A stretch of DNA of 64,000 nt from Pelagibacteraceae bacterium AG-426-E17 (GTDB lineage: Bacteria; Pseudomonadota; Alphaproteobacteria; Pelagibacterales; Pelagibacteraceae): assembly GCA_003210095.1 (NCBI GenBank), contig QCNP01000002.1:1-64000 (forward strand). Direction: 5' to 3'. Positions 37,419 through 46,582 of this stretch are shown in pieces. The translations under genes were made by a program, and so were the position numbers. The stretch's first letter is position 1, and each line of letters begins with the position of its first letter. Under the pieces are notes generated by a model. That model ran no database searches, was not told where the DNA came from, and saw nothing but the letters and a program-made list of their open reading frames with translations.

Positions 37419-38869
37419 TGTTAAATGTGAAATTAAGTAATTTTAAAAAATTACATAAAAAGCAAAATCAAATTCTTTACAAATCTATAAATGTTAAGGG
37501 AACTTTGGAGGTTGAAAATTTAATTAATAATTTTTTAAAAGATTTCAATAGTTTTATATTTGAGTCAGTCGAGAAAGGTATAACTAGAGGTAGATATACA
37601 ATATTTGGAAAAGATCCCGATAAGATTTGGGAGTTTAATAATGAGAATGTTTACCAAATTAAAAAAGGAGTTAAGAAGAAAATTAATGGTCAAACTGTTA
37701 ATATTATAAATAATATTATAAATAATTTTAAATTTAAAACTCCTAAAGGACTGCCCCAAATTTGCAGTTTAATATCAGGTTACTTTTCCTACGACTGTAT
37801 AAGACATATAGAAAAAATTAGAGACACTTGCAAAGATGATCTTAAGATACCTGATATAAGGTTGATGAGACCAACTACTTTAGTGATTCACGATAATGTT
37901 AAAAAAAAAATGTATTTTATCAAAAACGTATTTACTGATGAAAAAATAAATAATTATGAAAAAAAATATAACATAATAGAGGATGAAATAAATCTTTTAG
38001 TAATACAATCCAAAATGTCTTACTCTAAAAAATTACAAAAAAACAAAAATAAAGTATTAATTAAGTCAAACTTTTCAAAAAAAAAATTTATTGAAAACGT
38101 AAAAAAAGCTAAAAAATACATAGAAATTGGTGACATTTTTCAAGTTGTGCTAAGTCAAAGATTTGAAGCTAAATTAACAAAAACACCTATAGATATTTAT
38201 AAAAAATTAAGGGTCACTAACCCTTCTCCATTTATGTTTTATTTTAATTTTAAGGATTTTAAAATAATAGGTGCCAGTCCTGAAATTTTGGTAAGGTTGA
38301 GAAATGAAAAAGTTACTATTAGACCAATCGCAGGCACAAGACCAAGAGGAAAAAACCTTAAAACAGATAATTTTTACATGAAAGATTTAATTACCGATAA
38401 AAAAGAATTATCAGAGCATTTAATGTTATTAGACTTAGGCAGAAATGATGTTGGAAAAATTTCAAAAATAGACTCTGTAAAAGTAACTGAAAAATTTAAA
38501 ATAGAAAAATATTCTCATGTTATGCACATAGTTTCTAACGTTGAGGGTAAATTTGATAATAAATACTCAAAATTTAAAGCACTAATGGCTGGTTTTCCTG
38601 CAGGAACAGTTTCGGGAGCTCCAAAAATAAGGGCTATGGAAATTATTGATGAACTTGAGCGAACAAAGAGAAAAATTTATGCTGGTGGTATTGGATATTT
38701 TTCTGCAAATGGTGATTTTGATACTTGTATTGCGCTTCGAACAGCAATAGTTAAAAACAATAAATTTTATGTACAAGCTGGTGCTGGAATAGTTGCAGAT
38801 AGTAAACCAATTAATGAATATAAAGAAACAATAAATAAATCAAAAGCTTTGATAAAAGCTTTAGAGTAA
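37418..38869 (+). CDS. trpE: Anthranilate synthase component I
   Basis: The 483-residue chorismate-binding enzyme has an N-terminal regulatory region (SVEKGITRGRYTIFG) and the catalytic C-terminal half with IGDIFQVVLSQRFE, TRPRG in PIAGTRPRGKN, HLMLLDLGRNDVG (about 340) and AGFPAGTVSGAPKIRAMEII. It makes anthranilate from chorismate using ammonia from TrpG. Some alphaproteobacteria fuse the two subunits; here they are separate genes two bases apart. No tryptophan leader peptide or attenuator is present, since the gene overlaps its upstream neighbour. Confidence 0.96.
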   Translation: MLNVKLSNFKKLHKKQNQILYKSINVKGTLEVENLINNFLKDFNSFIFESVEKGITRGRYTIFGKDPDKIWEFNNENVYQIKKGVKKKINGQTVNIINNIINNFKFKTPKGLPQICSLISGYFSYDCIRHIEKIRDTCKDDLKIPDIRLMRPTTLVIHDNVKKKMYFIKNVFTDEKINNYEKKYNIIEDEINLLVIQSKMSYSKKLQKNKNKVLIKSNFSKKKFIENVKKAKKYIEIGDIFQVVLSQRFEAKLTKTPIDIYKKLRVTNPSPFMFYFNFKDFKIIGASPEILVRLRNEKVTIRPIAGTRPRGKNLKTDNFYMKDLITDKKELSEHLMLLDLGRNDVGKISKIDSVKVTEKFKIEKYSHVMHIVSNVEGKFDNKYSKFKALMAGFPAGTVSGAPKIRAMEIIDELERTKRKIYAGGIGYFSANGDFDTCIALRTAIVKNNKFYVQAGAGIVADSKPINEYKETINKSKALIKALE

Positions 38870-38871
38870 AA

Positions 38872-39438
38872 ATGAAAATACTTTTAATAGATAATTATGA
38901 TAGTTTTACTTTTAATTTATATCATTACTTATCAACACTGAATGTAAAAGTAGAAGTTCACAGAAACGATAAAATAGATGAAAAAAAAATTATTGATTTA
39001 AAATTTAAAAAAATTGTTATATCTCCTGGCCCAGGAAATCCAAATCAATCTGGAAATTGTTTAAAAATTGTTAGCAAATTTTATAAAAAAATGCCGATAT
39101 TGGGAGTTTGTTTGGGTCATCAAATTATTGGTCAAGTTTTTGGCTCTAAAATTATTAAAGCAAAGAAACTAATGCATGGAAAAACAAGTAATATTTACAA
39201 TAAAAATAAAGGTATTTTAAAAAATTTACCAAAAAAATTTGAGGCAACTAGATATCATAGTTTAATTATTGACAAAAAAACCTTTTCTAATGATCTAGAA
39301 ATTACCGCTGAAACATCAGATGGTACAATTATGGGTGTTCAACATAAAAAATACAATATACATGGCGTTCAATTTCATCCAGAAAGTATTAAAACAAAAT
39401 TAGGAATGAAAATTTTAAAAAACTTTGTAAACTCTTAA
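38872..39438 (+). CDS. trpG: Anthranilate synthase component II (glutamine amidotransferase)
   Basis: The 188-residue class I amidotransferase has LIDNYDSFTFNLYHYL at the N-terminus, the oxyanion loop SPGPGNP, the nucleophile Cys in LGVCLGHQIIG (about 79) and the His/Glu pair in VQFHPES (about 168). It supplies ammonia to TrpE. Some members also serve para-aminobenzoate synthase; the trp context favours TrpG. It starts two bases after trpE. Confidence 0.95.
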   Translation: MKILLIDNYDSFTFNLYHYLSTLNVKVEVHRNDKIDEKKIIDLKFKKIVISPGPGNPNQSGNCLKIVSKFYKKMPILGVCLGHQIIGQVFGSKIIKAKKLMHGKTSNIYNKNKGILKNLPKKFEATRYHSLIIDKKTFSNDLEITAETSDGTIMGVQHKKYNIHGVQFHPESIKTKLGMKILKNFVNS

Positions 39439-39442
39439 ATAA

Positions 39443-40435
39443 ATGCAAAAATTTATAAGTAAAATTGAAACAAAACAAGATTTATCATTTGAGGAAAGTA
39501 TTGAAGCATTTAAATTATTAATGGAAGGTAAAGCAAATGATGAGGAAATATTTAATTTTTTAACGAAATTGTCTTTTAAAGGTGAGACTGCCAACGAAAT
39601 TGCTGGAGGTGTTTATATATTAAGAGAAAAAGCTAAAAGAGTTTATATAGATGATTGTGTTGATACATGTGGAACAGGTGGTGATGGTTTAAACACTCTT
39701 AACATATCTACAGCCGCAGCTATTTTACTTGCAAGTATGGGGGTAAAAGTTGCAAAACATGGAAATAAAGCAGTTTCCTCAAAGTGTGGGTCAGGTGATG
39801 TTTTGGAGGCACTTAAAGTGAATATTAATTTAGAACCAAATGAAATTATTAATCAAATTAATAAGAATAACTTTGGATTTATGTTCGCACCTAATTATCA
39901 CAGCGCCATGAAATTCGTTGGTCCAACAAGAAAAAAAATTGGTAAAAGAACCATATTCAATATGATAGGGCCATTAAGTAGTCCCGCCTCAGTAAAAAAA
40001 CAAGTGGTCGGCGTATTTGACAAAAAACTTTTAAAAATTTTTGCAGAAGCATTAAAGAATTTAGATATAAAATTTGCATGGATTGTTAATAGTGAAGATG
40101 GTCTTGATGAAATTTCACCTTACGCTAAGACCAGTGTTGTACAATTAAAAAATAAAGAAGTTTCTGAATTTGTAATAGATCCAATTAAATTAGGTATCAA
40201 TGCAGATAAATTTGAAAATCTTATAGGTAATAATGCAAAATTTAATGCTGATAAAATAATTAAAATATTTATGGGTGAGGATAACGACTTTTCAAAAGCA
40301 GTTTGTTTAAATGCTGCTGCTGGATTAATAGTAAATGAATCTTTTAAAAATTTTGATGAAGCTTACATGAATTCAAGAAATCATATTTTGTCAGGAAAAA
40401 CTTTCGATCACTTAAAAAAAATTCAAAATGTCTAA
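39443..40435 (+). CDS. trpD: Anthranilate phosphoribosyltransferase
   Basis: The 330-residue enzyme transfers ribose phosphate from PRPP to anthranilate. It shows the glycine-rich PRPP loop DTCGTGGDGLNTLNISTAAA (about 74-93, in part), KHGNKAVSSKCGSGDVLEAL, FMFAPNYHSAMKFVGP and RTIFNMIGPLSSP. It starts four bases after the trpG stop and overlaps trpC by 8 bases. Confidence 0.96.
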   Translation: MQKFISKIETKQDLSFEESIEAFKLLMEGKANDEEIFNFLTKLSFKGETANEIAGGVYILREKAKRVYIDDCVDTCGTGGDGLNTLNISTAAAILLASMGVKVAKHGNKAVSSKCGSGDVLEALKVNINLEPNEIINQINKNNFGFMFAPNYHSAMKFVGPTRKKIGKRTIFNMIGPLSSPASVKKQVVGVFDKKLLKIFAEALKNLDIKFAWIVNSEDGLDEISPYAKTSVVQLKNKEVSEFVIDPIKLGINADKFENLIGNNAKFNADKIIKIFMGEDNDFSKAVCLNAAAGLIVNESFKNFDEAYMNSRNHILSGKTFDHLKKIQNV

Positions 40436-41219
40436 AAATATACTTGAAGAAATTATAGAAAAGAAAAAAGAAAAAATTAATTATTTAAAAAAAAATTTTG
40501 ATGTAAATTTTTTACATGATTTAATTAAAAATTACGATAAATTTTATAATTTTAAGGAAAAAATTCAAAAAAATATTAGTAATAATAAATTTTCGATTAT
40601 AGCTGAAATAAAAAAAGCAAGTCCATCTGCAGGTATAATTATTAAAGATTATGATCCCGTTAAAATAGCAAATATATATGATATAAATAATGCTACTTGT
40701 CTATCTGTTTTGACAGAGGAACAATTTTTTTTAGGAAATTTGGAACATATATCCAAAATTAAAAAAAAAATTAATTTACCAATCTTATGCAAAGACTTTT
40801 TTATAGATAAGTATCAAGTATTATTATCAAAAAGTTATGGAGCAGATGCAATTTTAATAATACTAGCGGGTGTTACTGACAATATAGCTGACGAATTATA
40901 TGAAGAGGCTATAAATCATAACATGTCTGTTATTGTAGAAGTTCACACTATTGAGGAAGCTAAAAGAGCCTTGAAGTATAAAAATGCGCTACTAGGTATA
41001 AATAATAGGAATTTAAAAACTCTTGAGACAAATATAAATACAACCTATGACATTTACGATGTTCTAATTAATCATTCCGGTCCTTTAATTTCAGAAAGTG
41101 GTATTCAAACAAAAAATGACCTGCTAAAACTCTCAGAAAGAACTTCAATTAAAACATTTTTAATAGGTGAATCACTTTTAAAAAATTTAGATAACAATTC
41201 AATTTTTTCAGTTCTTTAG
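40428..41219 (+). CDS. trpC: Indole-3-glycerol-phosphate synthase
   Basis: The 263-residue TIM-barrel enzyme cyclises carboxyphenylamino-deoxyribulose phosphate to indole-glycerol phosphate. Landmarks are FSIIAEIKKASPSAGII (catalytic Lys), LSVLTEEQFFLG, ILCKDFFIDKYQV, VEVHTIEEAKRAL, LGINNRNLKT and ISESGIQTKNDL. It is monofunctional; trpF, trpB and trpA are not in the window. It overlaps trpD and is followed by 89 bases before lexA. Confidence 0.96.
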   Translation: MSKNILEEIIEKKKEKINYLKKNFDVNFLHDLIKNYDKFYNFKEKIQKNISNNKFSIIAEIKKASPSAGIIIKDYDPVKIANIYDINNATCLSVLTEEQFFLGNLEHISKIKKKINLPILCKDFFIDKYQVLLSKSYGADAILIILAGVTDNIADELYEEAINHNMSVIVEVHTIEEAKRALKYKNALLGINNRNLKTLETNINTTYDIYDVLINHSGPLISESGIQTKNDLLKLSERTSIKTFLIGESLLKNLDNNSIFSVL

Positions 41220-41269
41220 TAAAATTTTCCCTGATTTTACAAGCTTTTTTTACTATTGTTAATTTAAAA

Positions 41270-41284
41270 GAACTTTTATAGAAC
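41270..41284. promoter_or_regulatory. SOS box upstream of lexA (GAAC-N7-GAAC)
   Basis: GAAC at 41270-41273 and GAAC at 41281-41284 are spaced by exactly seven bases. This equals the alphaproteobacterial LexA operator GTTC-N7-GTTC read on the opposite strand. It ends 24 bases before the lexA start codon, the right place for autorepression. Confidence 0.78.
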
Positions 41285-41291
41285 ATTATTT

Positions 41292-41306
41292 GTACGATAT
41301 TTGTTC
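41292..41306. promoter_or_regulatory. Second, imperfect SOS box at the lexA start
   Basis: GTAC (41292-41295), seven bases, then GTTC (41303-41306) match GTTC-N7-GTTC with one mismatch. The element ends two bases before the lexA ATG. Together with the box at 41270 it would give LexA two adjacent sites in opposite orientation. Confidence 0.5.
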
Positions 41307-41308
41307 TT

Positions 41309-41980
41309 ATGCTTACAAAAAAACAAAAAAATCTTTTAATGTTTATCAACAAGAAGTTGAGAAGCTCCGGTGTATCTCCATCTTATGAAGAAATGAAAGA
41401 GTCGTTAAATTTAAAATCAAAATCCGGAATTCATAGATTAATTAGCGCCCTAGAAGAGAGAGGTTTTATAAAAAGGTTGGCTCATAAAGCTAGAGCTTTG
41501 GAGGTTGTAAAACTTCCTGAGACCGCATCTGCCAATGATATATATAACTCCTTTTCACCAAGTGTAATAAAAGGTGGTTTGGATGAAGAAGGTGTCGAGA
41601 CAAACGAAATTCCAGTATTAGGTAAAATTGCGGCAGGCACGCCAGTTGAAGCGATACAAAATGAAGTTTCAAGGGTTCATTTACCTAACAATTTAGAAAA
41701 AAATGGTGAATATTTTGGTTTAAGAGTTCAAGGTGACTCAATGATCGATGCTGGTATAAGTGAAGGTGATACAGTAATTGTTAAAAAAACTGATACAGCA
41801 GAGAATGGAAAAATTGTAGTAGCTTTAATTGATGACCATGAAGCTATGCTTAAAAGAATAAGAAGAAAAGGAAAAACGATTGCTCTTGAGAGTGCAAATA
41901 AAAACTACGAAACTAAAATCTTTGGCCCAGATAGAGTAAAAGTTCAGGGCGTTCTAGTATCTTTGTATAGAAACTTCTAA
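41309..41980 (+). CDS. lexA: SOS response repressor LexA
   Basis: The 223-residue repressor has an N-terminal winged helix ([17 protein letters not shown] to GFIKRL) and a C-terminal S24 peptidase domain. The self-cleavage Ala-Gly lies in [12 protein letters not shown] (about 110), the nucleophile Ser in [15 protein letters not shown] (about 144) and the Lys in HEAMLKRI (about 182). The start MLTKKQ matches the family. Two SOS-box-like elements precede it. It is followed 22 bases later by gltX. Confidence 0.96.
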   Translation: MLTKKQKNLLMFINKKLRSSGVSPSYEEMKESLNLKSKSGIHRLISALEERGFIKRLAHKARALEVVKLPETASANDIYNSFSPSVIKGGLDEEGVETNEIPVLGKIAAGTPVEAIQNEVSRVHLPNNLEKNGEYFGLRVQGDSMIDAGISEGDTVIVKKTDTAENGKIVVALIDDHEAMLKRIRRKGKTIALESANKNYETKIFGPDRVKVQGVLVSLYRNF

Positions 41981-42002
41981 AAAAATAGTTTACTAATATT
42001 AA

Positions 42003-43400
42003 ATGTCAAAAGTAGCAACTAGATTTGCTCCATCACCAACCGGGCCATTACATATAGGTGGAGTTCGTACAGCATTATTTAACTGGCTATATTCAAAAAA
42101 TCAAAACGGTAATTTTTTTTTAAGAATTGAAGATACTGATAAAGAAAGATCTAAAGAAGAATATAATAAACAAATTATTAATTCGCTAAAATGGATTGGT
42201 ATAGATTTTGATGGGGAAGAATATGTACAATCTAAAAAAATAGAAGATCACATTAAAATTGCCTATGAATTATTAAAAAAAGGTAGTGCATATAAATGTT
42301 ACTGTTCATCTGAAGAAATTGAGGAACAAAAGAAAAGGGCTAAACAAAAAAAAATTCCTTATATTTATGACAGAAAATGGAGAAATAAAAATGAGACTGA
42401 AGCTCCTAAAAATATAAAGCCAGTAATAAGGTTTAAAAGTAAAATAGACGGTACATCAATATTAAAAGATTTGGTTCAAGGTAATGTTGAAATTGAAAAT
42501 AATACGATTGAAGATTTTGTAATCTTAAGAAATGATGGCACACCAACATATAACTTATCCTCGACTGTTGATGACCATCAAATGAATATGACACACATAA
42601 TTAGAGGGGATGACCATAAAATAAATACTTTTAAACAAATCCAAATTTACGAAGCAATGAAATGGGATTTACCTGCTTTTGCGCATATACCATTAATACA
42701 TACAATTGAGGGAAAAAAATTATCAAAAAGAGATAAGGCATCAACATTAGATGATTATTCTAAGATTGGTATTATGCCCGATGCTCTTAGAAATTATCTT
42801 TTAAGATTAGGATGGTCTTATAAAGATAAGGAAATATTTACAATGGAAGAAAGTATAAAACATTTTAATCTTGGAGGGATTGGTAAATCTCCATCTAAAC
42901 TAGATATGAGCAGAATTTTATCTATGAACGAACACTACATTAAAAACATGAATGAAGATGACTTATTTAATCAACTAATAGAATATTGCAATAAATTTAA
43001 TAAAGAGATTAAATCTGATAAAAAAGATAAAATAAAAAAATCATTATCTTTTTTAAAAAATAAAGCAAAAACATTGGAAGACATATTTAATAATGGGAAA
43101 TATATAATTGTTGATGAAGTAATTTTTAATAAAGATGATATAAAATTAGTTGACGAAAAAGCCAAAAAAATTATTTCTGACTTTAAAGGTCAATTTGAAA
43201 AGATAGACCAACCTAGTAGAAAAATTTTAGAATCATTGGTAAATGGACTTATCAAATCTCATGATACAAATTTTAAAGGTGTTGGCCAACCTTTAAGAAT
43301 AGTATTAACTGGTTCAAAATTTGGACCTGGGATATATGACATTATCTTATCGTTAGGAAAAAAAGAGGTTCAAAAGAGATTAGACGTCAAGATAGTTTAA
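42003..43400 (+). CDS. gltX: Glutamyl-tRNA synthetase
   Basis: The 465-residue class I synthetase has the HIGH-type motif APSPTGPLHIGGVRTALFN (residues about 8-26), RIEDTDKERSKEEY and the KMSKS-type loop GKKLSKRDKAST (about 243). The C-terminal half is the alpha-helical anticodon-binding cage. Many alphaproteobacteria carry two gltX copies, one of which may charge tRNA-Gln; only one is in this window. Its last 21 bases overlap the 3' end of lpxB on the other strand. Confidence 0.95.
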   Translation: MSKVATRFAPSPTGPLHIGGVRTALFNWLYSKNQNGNFFLRIEDTDKERSKEEYNKQIINSLKWIGIDFDGEEYVQSKKIEDHIKIAYELLKKGSAYKCYCSSEEIEEQKKRAKQKKIPYIYDRKWRNKNETEAPKNIKPVIRFKSKIDGTSILKDLVQGNVEIENNTIEDFVILRNDGTPTYNLSSTVDDHQMNMTHIIRGDDHKINTFKQIQIYEAMKWDLPAFAHIPLIHTIEGKKLSKRDKASTLDDYSKIGIMPDALRNYLLRLGWSYKDKEIFTMEESIKHFNLGGIGKSPSKLDMSRILSMNEHYIKNMNEDDLFNQLIEYCNKFNKEIKSDKKDKIKKSLSFLKNKAKTLEDIFNNGKYIIVDEVIFNKDDIKLVDEKAKKIISDFKGQFEKIDQPSRKILESLVNGLIKSHDTNFKGVGQPLRIVLTGSKFGPGIYDIILSLGKKEVQKRLDVKIV

Positions 43401-44516
43401 AACTACAGCAGAAGCTTCAGCAGATGAAGAGGTTTTAGATTTAATCTGATTCAATGTATTGCTTACATCATTAATTTGTTTATTCATAAGTTCTGGATTT
43501 TTCAAAAAATAAACTACAGATCTAAAGATTTCTTTTGCATTACATTCATTTTGAATTAATTCAGGTATTATTTCTTTTTGGTTAATAATATTTATTATAT
43601 TAGCAAATTTTACTTTTACTAAAAATTTTACAATTAAAAAATTTATTACATTCATTTTATAAATAATAATTGATGGCACTTTTAAATTACAAATCTCTAA
43701 AGAAACAGTTCCAGACTTAGCTACCGCGAATATAGATTTTGATAATATTTGAAATTTAATACTTTCATCTGATATAACCTCAACATTATTAAATTTTTTT
43801 TTTTTTAATTCATCTTTAATTAAATCTTTATTCTGATCAGTTGCATGAAAAATAAAATAATATTGATTAAATTTTGCATTCATTAATTTAATAAAATCTA
43901 ATAGTATTGGTAATAATATATTTGTTTCTGATGTCCGGCTTCCAGCAAATAAGGATATTGTTTTTTTATCATTATTTATTAAATTAGGTAAATCTGTTTT
44001 AGTATTTTCTTTATTTTCGAGTAACGGATGACCAACAAAAGTGTTTTTGATATTTTCTTTATCAAAATATTTTTTTTCAAAATTGAATAATAAAAGAATA
44101 TGGTCTAAAAACTTTTTAAATTTTTTAACCCTGCCCCTTCTCCATACCCATACTTGTGGAGCAACATAGTGAATGGTTTTTATCTTAGGATTTATTTTTT
44201 TAACTTTTTCAGCAACTCTTAAAGTAAAATCTGGACTATCCACACTTAGTAATATGTCAGGATTGAATTCAATTATCTTTTTAACAGTTATATTTATTTT
44301 ATTTCTGATTTTTAATATATTAAAAAAAACACTGGTAAATCCAATATATGTTATTTCTTTAAGATCATATATAGATTTTACTCCATGTCTATTTAAGTGA
44401 GAGCCACCAACACTTAAATATTCTATATCGGAATAATTTTGTTGAAGTTTAGAAACTACTTTTGATGCTAATTTATCTCCAGAAGGTTCTCCAGTTAATA
44501 CAAAAATTTTTTTCAT
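43380..44516 (-). CDS. lpxB: Lipid-A-disaccharide synthase
   Basis: The 378-residue GT19 enzyme joins UDP-diacylglucosamine and lipid X into the lipid A disaccharide. The opening FVLTGEPSGDKLASKVV, YVAPQVWVWRRGRVKKF (about 120-136), FVGHPLLE, FAGSRTSETNILLP and AVAKSGTVSLEICNLKVP are family signatures. It is the last gene of the rpsB-to-lpxB run, overlapping lpxI by 4 bases (ATGA). Its stop lies inside the convergent gltX coding end. Confidence 0.94.
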   Translation of the reverse strand: MKKIFVLTGEPSGDKLASKVVSKLQQNYSDIEYLSVGGSHLNRHGVKSIYDLKEITYIGFTSVFFNILKIRNKINITVKKIIEFNPDILLSVDSPDFTLRVAEKVKKINPKIKTIHYVAPQVWVWRRGRVKKFKKFLDHILLLFNFEKKYFDKENIKNTFVGHPLLENKENTKTDLPNLINNDKKTISLFAGSRTSETNILLPILLDFIKLMNAKFNQYYFIFHATDQNKDLIKDELKKKKFNNVEVISDESIKFQILSKSIFAVAKSGTVSLEICNLKVPSIIIYKMNVINFLIVKFLVKVKFANIINIINQKEIIPELIQNECNAKEIFRSVVYFLKNPELMNKQINDVSNTLNQIKSKTSSSAEASAVVLNYLDV

Positions 44517-45307
44517 TTTACTGAGATAAACATCCTATTCTTATTGGCAAAATTAATACATTTGTTTTTATCTAAAAAAATGTGTTGCTTGCTTTTTACA
44601 ACAACTCCTTTTAACCCAGCAGCTTTGCTTTGTTTCATTGTTTTTAAACCAACTGTAGGGAGATCAATTCTAAGATCTTGTTTTTTCTTTGGAAATTTAA
44701 CCATAACTCCATGATTTTTGAATTTTTTGTTTCTGCTTTTTTTTAACATTATTTTAGTTCCACCTTTTCCTTCTATAGAAACAACTTTATTGTTTCTAAC
44801 TACAACACCTTGACTATAATTATATTGCTTTAAACTGTTTAGTATCTTAATTGCTTTTTTAATATCCAATTTATCTTGTTTATTTGCTTTTATTTTTGAG
44901 TAATCACCCTTTTTCAGCGATAGCTCAGGATTGAATTTTAAAGAATTTTCAGTTTTAATTTTGTTTTGAGCTAATATTTTTATAATTTCTTTAAGAATAG
45001 CTGCATCTCCAAGTTTCGAAGCCCTTATTATTCTTGGAAAATAATATAGACCTTTTAAATCTAATTTTAATTTAGTTAGACTAGGTCTAGATACGTTTCC
45101 TGCAAATAAAACTTTTTTACATATGTTTTTTTTTAAAATTTCTAAAATTCTACCAAATTGTCCTATTGAAACCCGACAAGAATGTTTGTCATTTTTGAAT
45201 TTTTTTCGATTAGATAAATCTATAATTAAATATTTAATACCTTTCTTCTTTATTTTTTTCAAAATTTCTTTTGGAAGATCGTTATCACCAAAAAAAAGAC
45301 CTATCAT
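44513..45307 (-). CDS. lpxI: UDP-2,3-diacylglucosamine pyrophosphatase LpxI
   Basis: The 264-residue DUF1009 protein has the N-terminal IGLFFGDNDLPKEIL, VSIGQFGRILEILKK and FAGNVSRPSLTKLKLD, and the catalytic C-terminal half with YNYSQGVVVRNNKVVSIEGKGGT (in part), DLRIDLPTVGLKTM and AAGLKGVVV. LpxI hydrolyses UDP-diacylglucosamine to lipid X and replaces LpxH in most alphaproteobacteria. It sits directly before lpxB. Both ends overlap neighbours by 4 bases. Confidence 0.94.
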   Translation of the reverse strand: MIGLFFGDNDLPKEILKKIKKKGIKYLIIDLSNRKKFKNDKHSCRVSIGQFGRILEILKKNICKKVLFAGNVSRPSLTKLKLDLKGLYYFPRIIRASKLGDAAILKEIIKILAQNKIKTENSLKFNPELSLKKGDYSKIKANKQDKLDIKKAIKILNSLKQYNYSQGVVVRNNKVVSIEGKGGTKIMLKKSRNKKFKNHGVMVKFPKKKQDLRIDLPTVGLKTMKQSKAAGLKGVVVKSKQHIFLDKNKCINFANKNRMFISVK

Positions 45308-45801
45308 GAACTTTTTTCTATATAATTAAAATTTATAACAATTCTTCGATCTTTATCTGTACAGGAAACTCCACAATGTAATTTATCACCATCAAATATT
45401 ACAACCCTATTTTCTTTACTAAGAATTTTTTCACCACTTTCAAACAATGTGGAACCATTATTTGTATTGCAATAAAATACTGCAGTTTTAAATTTTTCAT
45501 TTCCTACTCTTTTTAAATCTGTGTGCATATCTGTTTCTTCATTGGTATTTTTTTTAAAAGTAATATTTGCTTTAATTCTTATAACTTTGCCAATATTGAG
45601 TTTAGTTATAAATGGGTCAAGTATGGTTAAATATTGAGATTGTGGCTTACCCTCTAAAAAAAAATTATGGCACATTTGATAATGTCCATCGTCTGCGTGG
45701 ACTTTTCCCTTGAGAAAATACCAAGGAAATTCAGGTCCATTAAGTTTGTCTACCAACTTAATGAAGTCATTTTTATCTAATAAATTATCTATTACTTTCA
45801 T
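45304..45801 (-). CDS. 2OG-Fe(II) oxygenase-like protein inside the lipid A operon
   Basis: The 165-residue protein has a compact double-stranded beta-helix pattern. An iron-binding HxD lies in DMHTDLKR (about 91-98), and a distal His in KLHCGVSCTDKDRR (about 140) is followed by an Arg that could hold 2-oxoglutarate. Similar small oxygenases occur in SAR11 and marine phages. It overlaps lpxA by 17 bases and lpxI by 4, so it is co-translated with lipid A enzymes. Its substrate is unknown; modifying a lipid A or LPS component is inference from position. Confidence 0.75.
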   Translation of the reverse strand: MKVIDNLLDKNDFIKLVDKLNGPEFPWYFLKGKVHADDGHYQMCHNFFLEGKPQSQYLTILDPFITKLNIGKVIRIKANITFKKNTNEETDMHTDLKRVGNEKFKTAVFYCNTNNGSTLFESGEKILSKENRVVIFDGDKLHCGVSCTDKDRRIVINFNYIEKSS

Positions 45802-46582
45802 TCAAATTTAATGGTTGAGCTATTGATCTTTTTTTATCTTTATTAATAAATTCAATTACATCTTGTACAAGAACATTTTTTTCATATTTCTGAGGTAAAT
45901 TTTTTAAATTTTCTGAAAGATTTTTTGATCTAAATATATCTTTATATGCTTCAGTTAATTCCAAAATTATTTTGTTTTCGGTTTTAGCTCTTCTCAATCC
46001 TATTAAATTAAGTCCTTGTAAGTGATTTCTATTCCCAATAGAAAGTCCATAAGGTATAACATCATTAAGTACACCTGTCATACCACCTATCATAGCGAAT
46101 TTTCCAATTCTTGTAAATTGTTGTACTGCAGAATTACCACCTATTACAACACCATCTCCTATTTCTGCGTGACCACCCAATGGAACGTTGTTTGCGATTA
46201 TTACGTTATTACCAACATTGCAATCATGTGCAATATGTGAACCAATCATAAATAAACAATTACTTCCTACTTTTGTAATTCCACCTCCACTTAAAGTTCC
46301 TGGGTTCATTGTAACGTATTCACGAATTTTATTATTATCTCCGATCACTAAAGAGGATTTTTCCCCTTTAAATTTCAAATCCTGGGGGTCATTACCTATG
46401 GACGAGAATGGAAAAAAAATATTTCCATCTCCAATTTTAGTTTTTCCCATAATAGAAACATGAGAGTGTACAATAACATTATTTCCTAATTCAACTTCTG
46501 GTCCTATGACTACATAAGGTCCAATAGAAGTTGAGGAGGGTATTTTTGCATTTTTATCAATTATTGCTGTTTCATGTATCAT
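45785..46582 (-). CDS. lpxA: UDP-N-acetylglucosamine acyltransferase LpxA
   Basis: The 265-residue left-handed beta-helix protein is built from hexapeptide repeats (for example IGPYVVIGPEVELGNNVIVH). The catalytic His is in GSHIAHDCNVGNNV (about 118-131), preceded by MNPGTLSGGGITKVG. A C-terminal helical domain has NHLQGLNLIGLRR. It adds the first hydroxyacyl chain to UDP-GlcNAc in lipid A synthesis. It overlaps lpxD by 4 bases. Confidence 0.96.
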   Translation of the reverse strand: MIHETAIIDKNAKIPSSTSIGPYVVIGPEVELGNNVIVHSHVSIMGKTKIGDGNIFFPFSSIGNDPQDLKFKGEKSSLVIGDNNKIREYVTMNPGTLSGGGITKVGSNCLFMIGSHIAHDCNVGNNVIIANNVPLGGHAEIGDGVVIGGNSAVQQFTRIGKFAMIGGMTGVLNDVIPYGLSIGNRNHLQGLNLIGLRRAKTENKIILELTEAYKDIFRSKNLSENLKNLPQKYEKNVLVQDVIEFINKDKKRSIAQPLNLNESNR

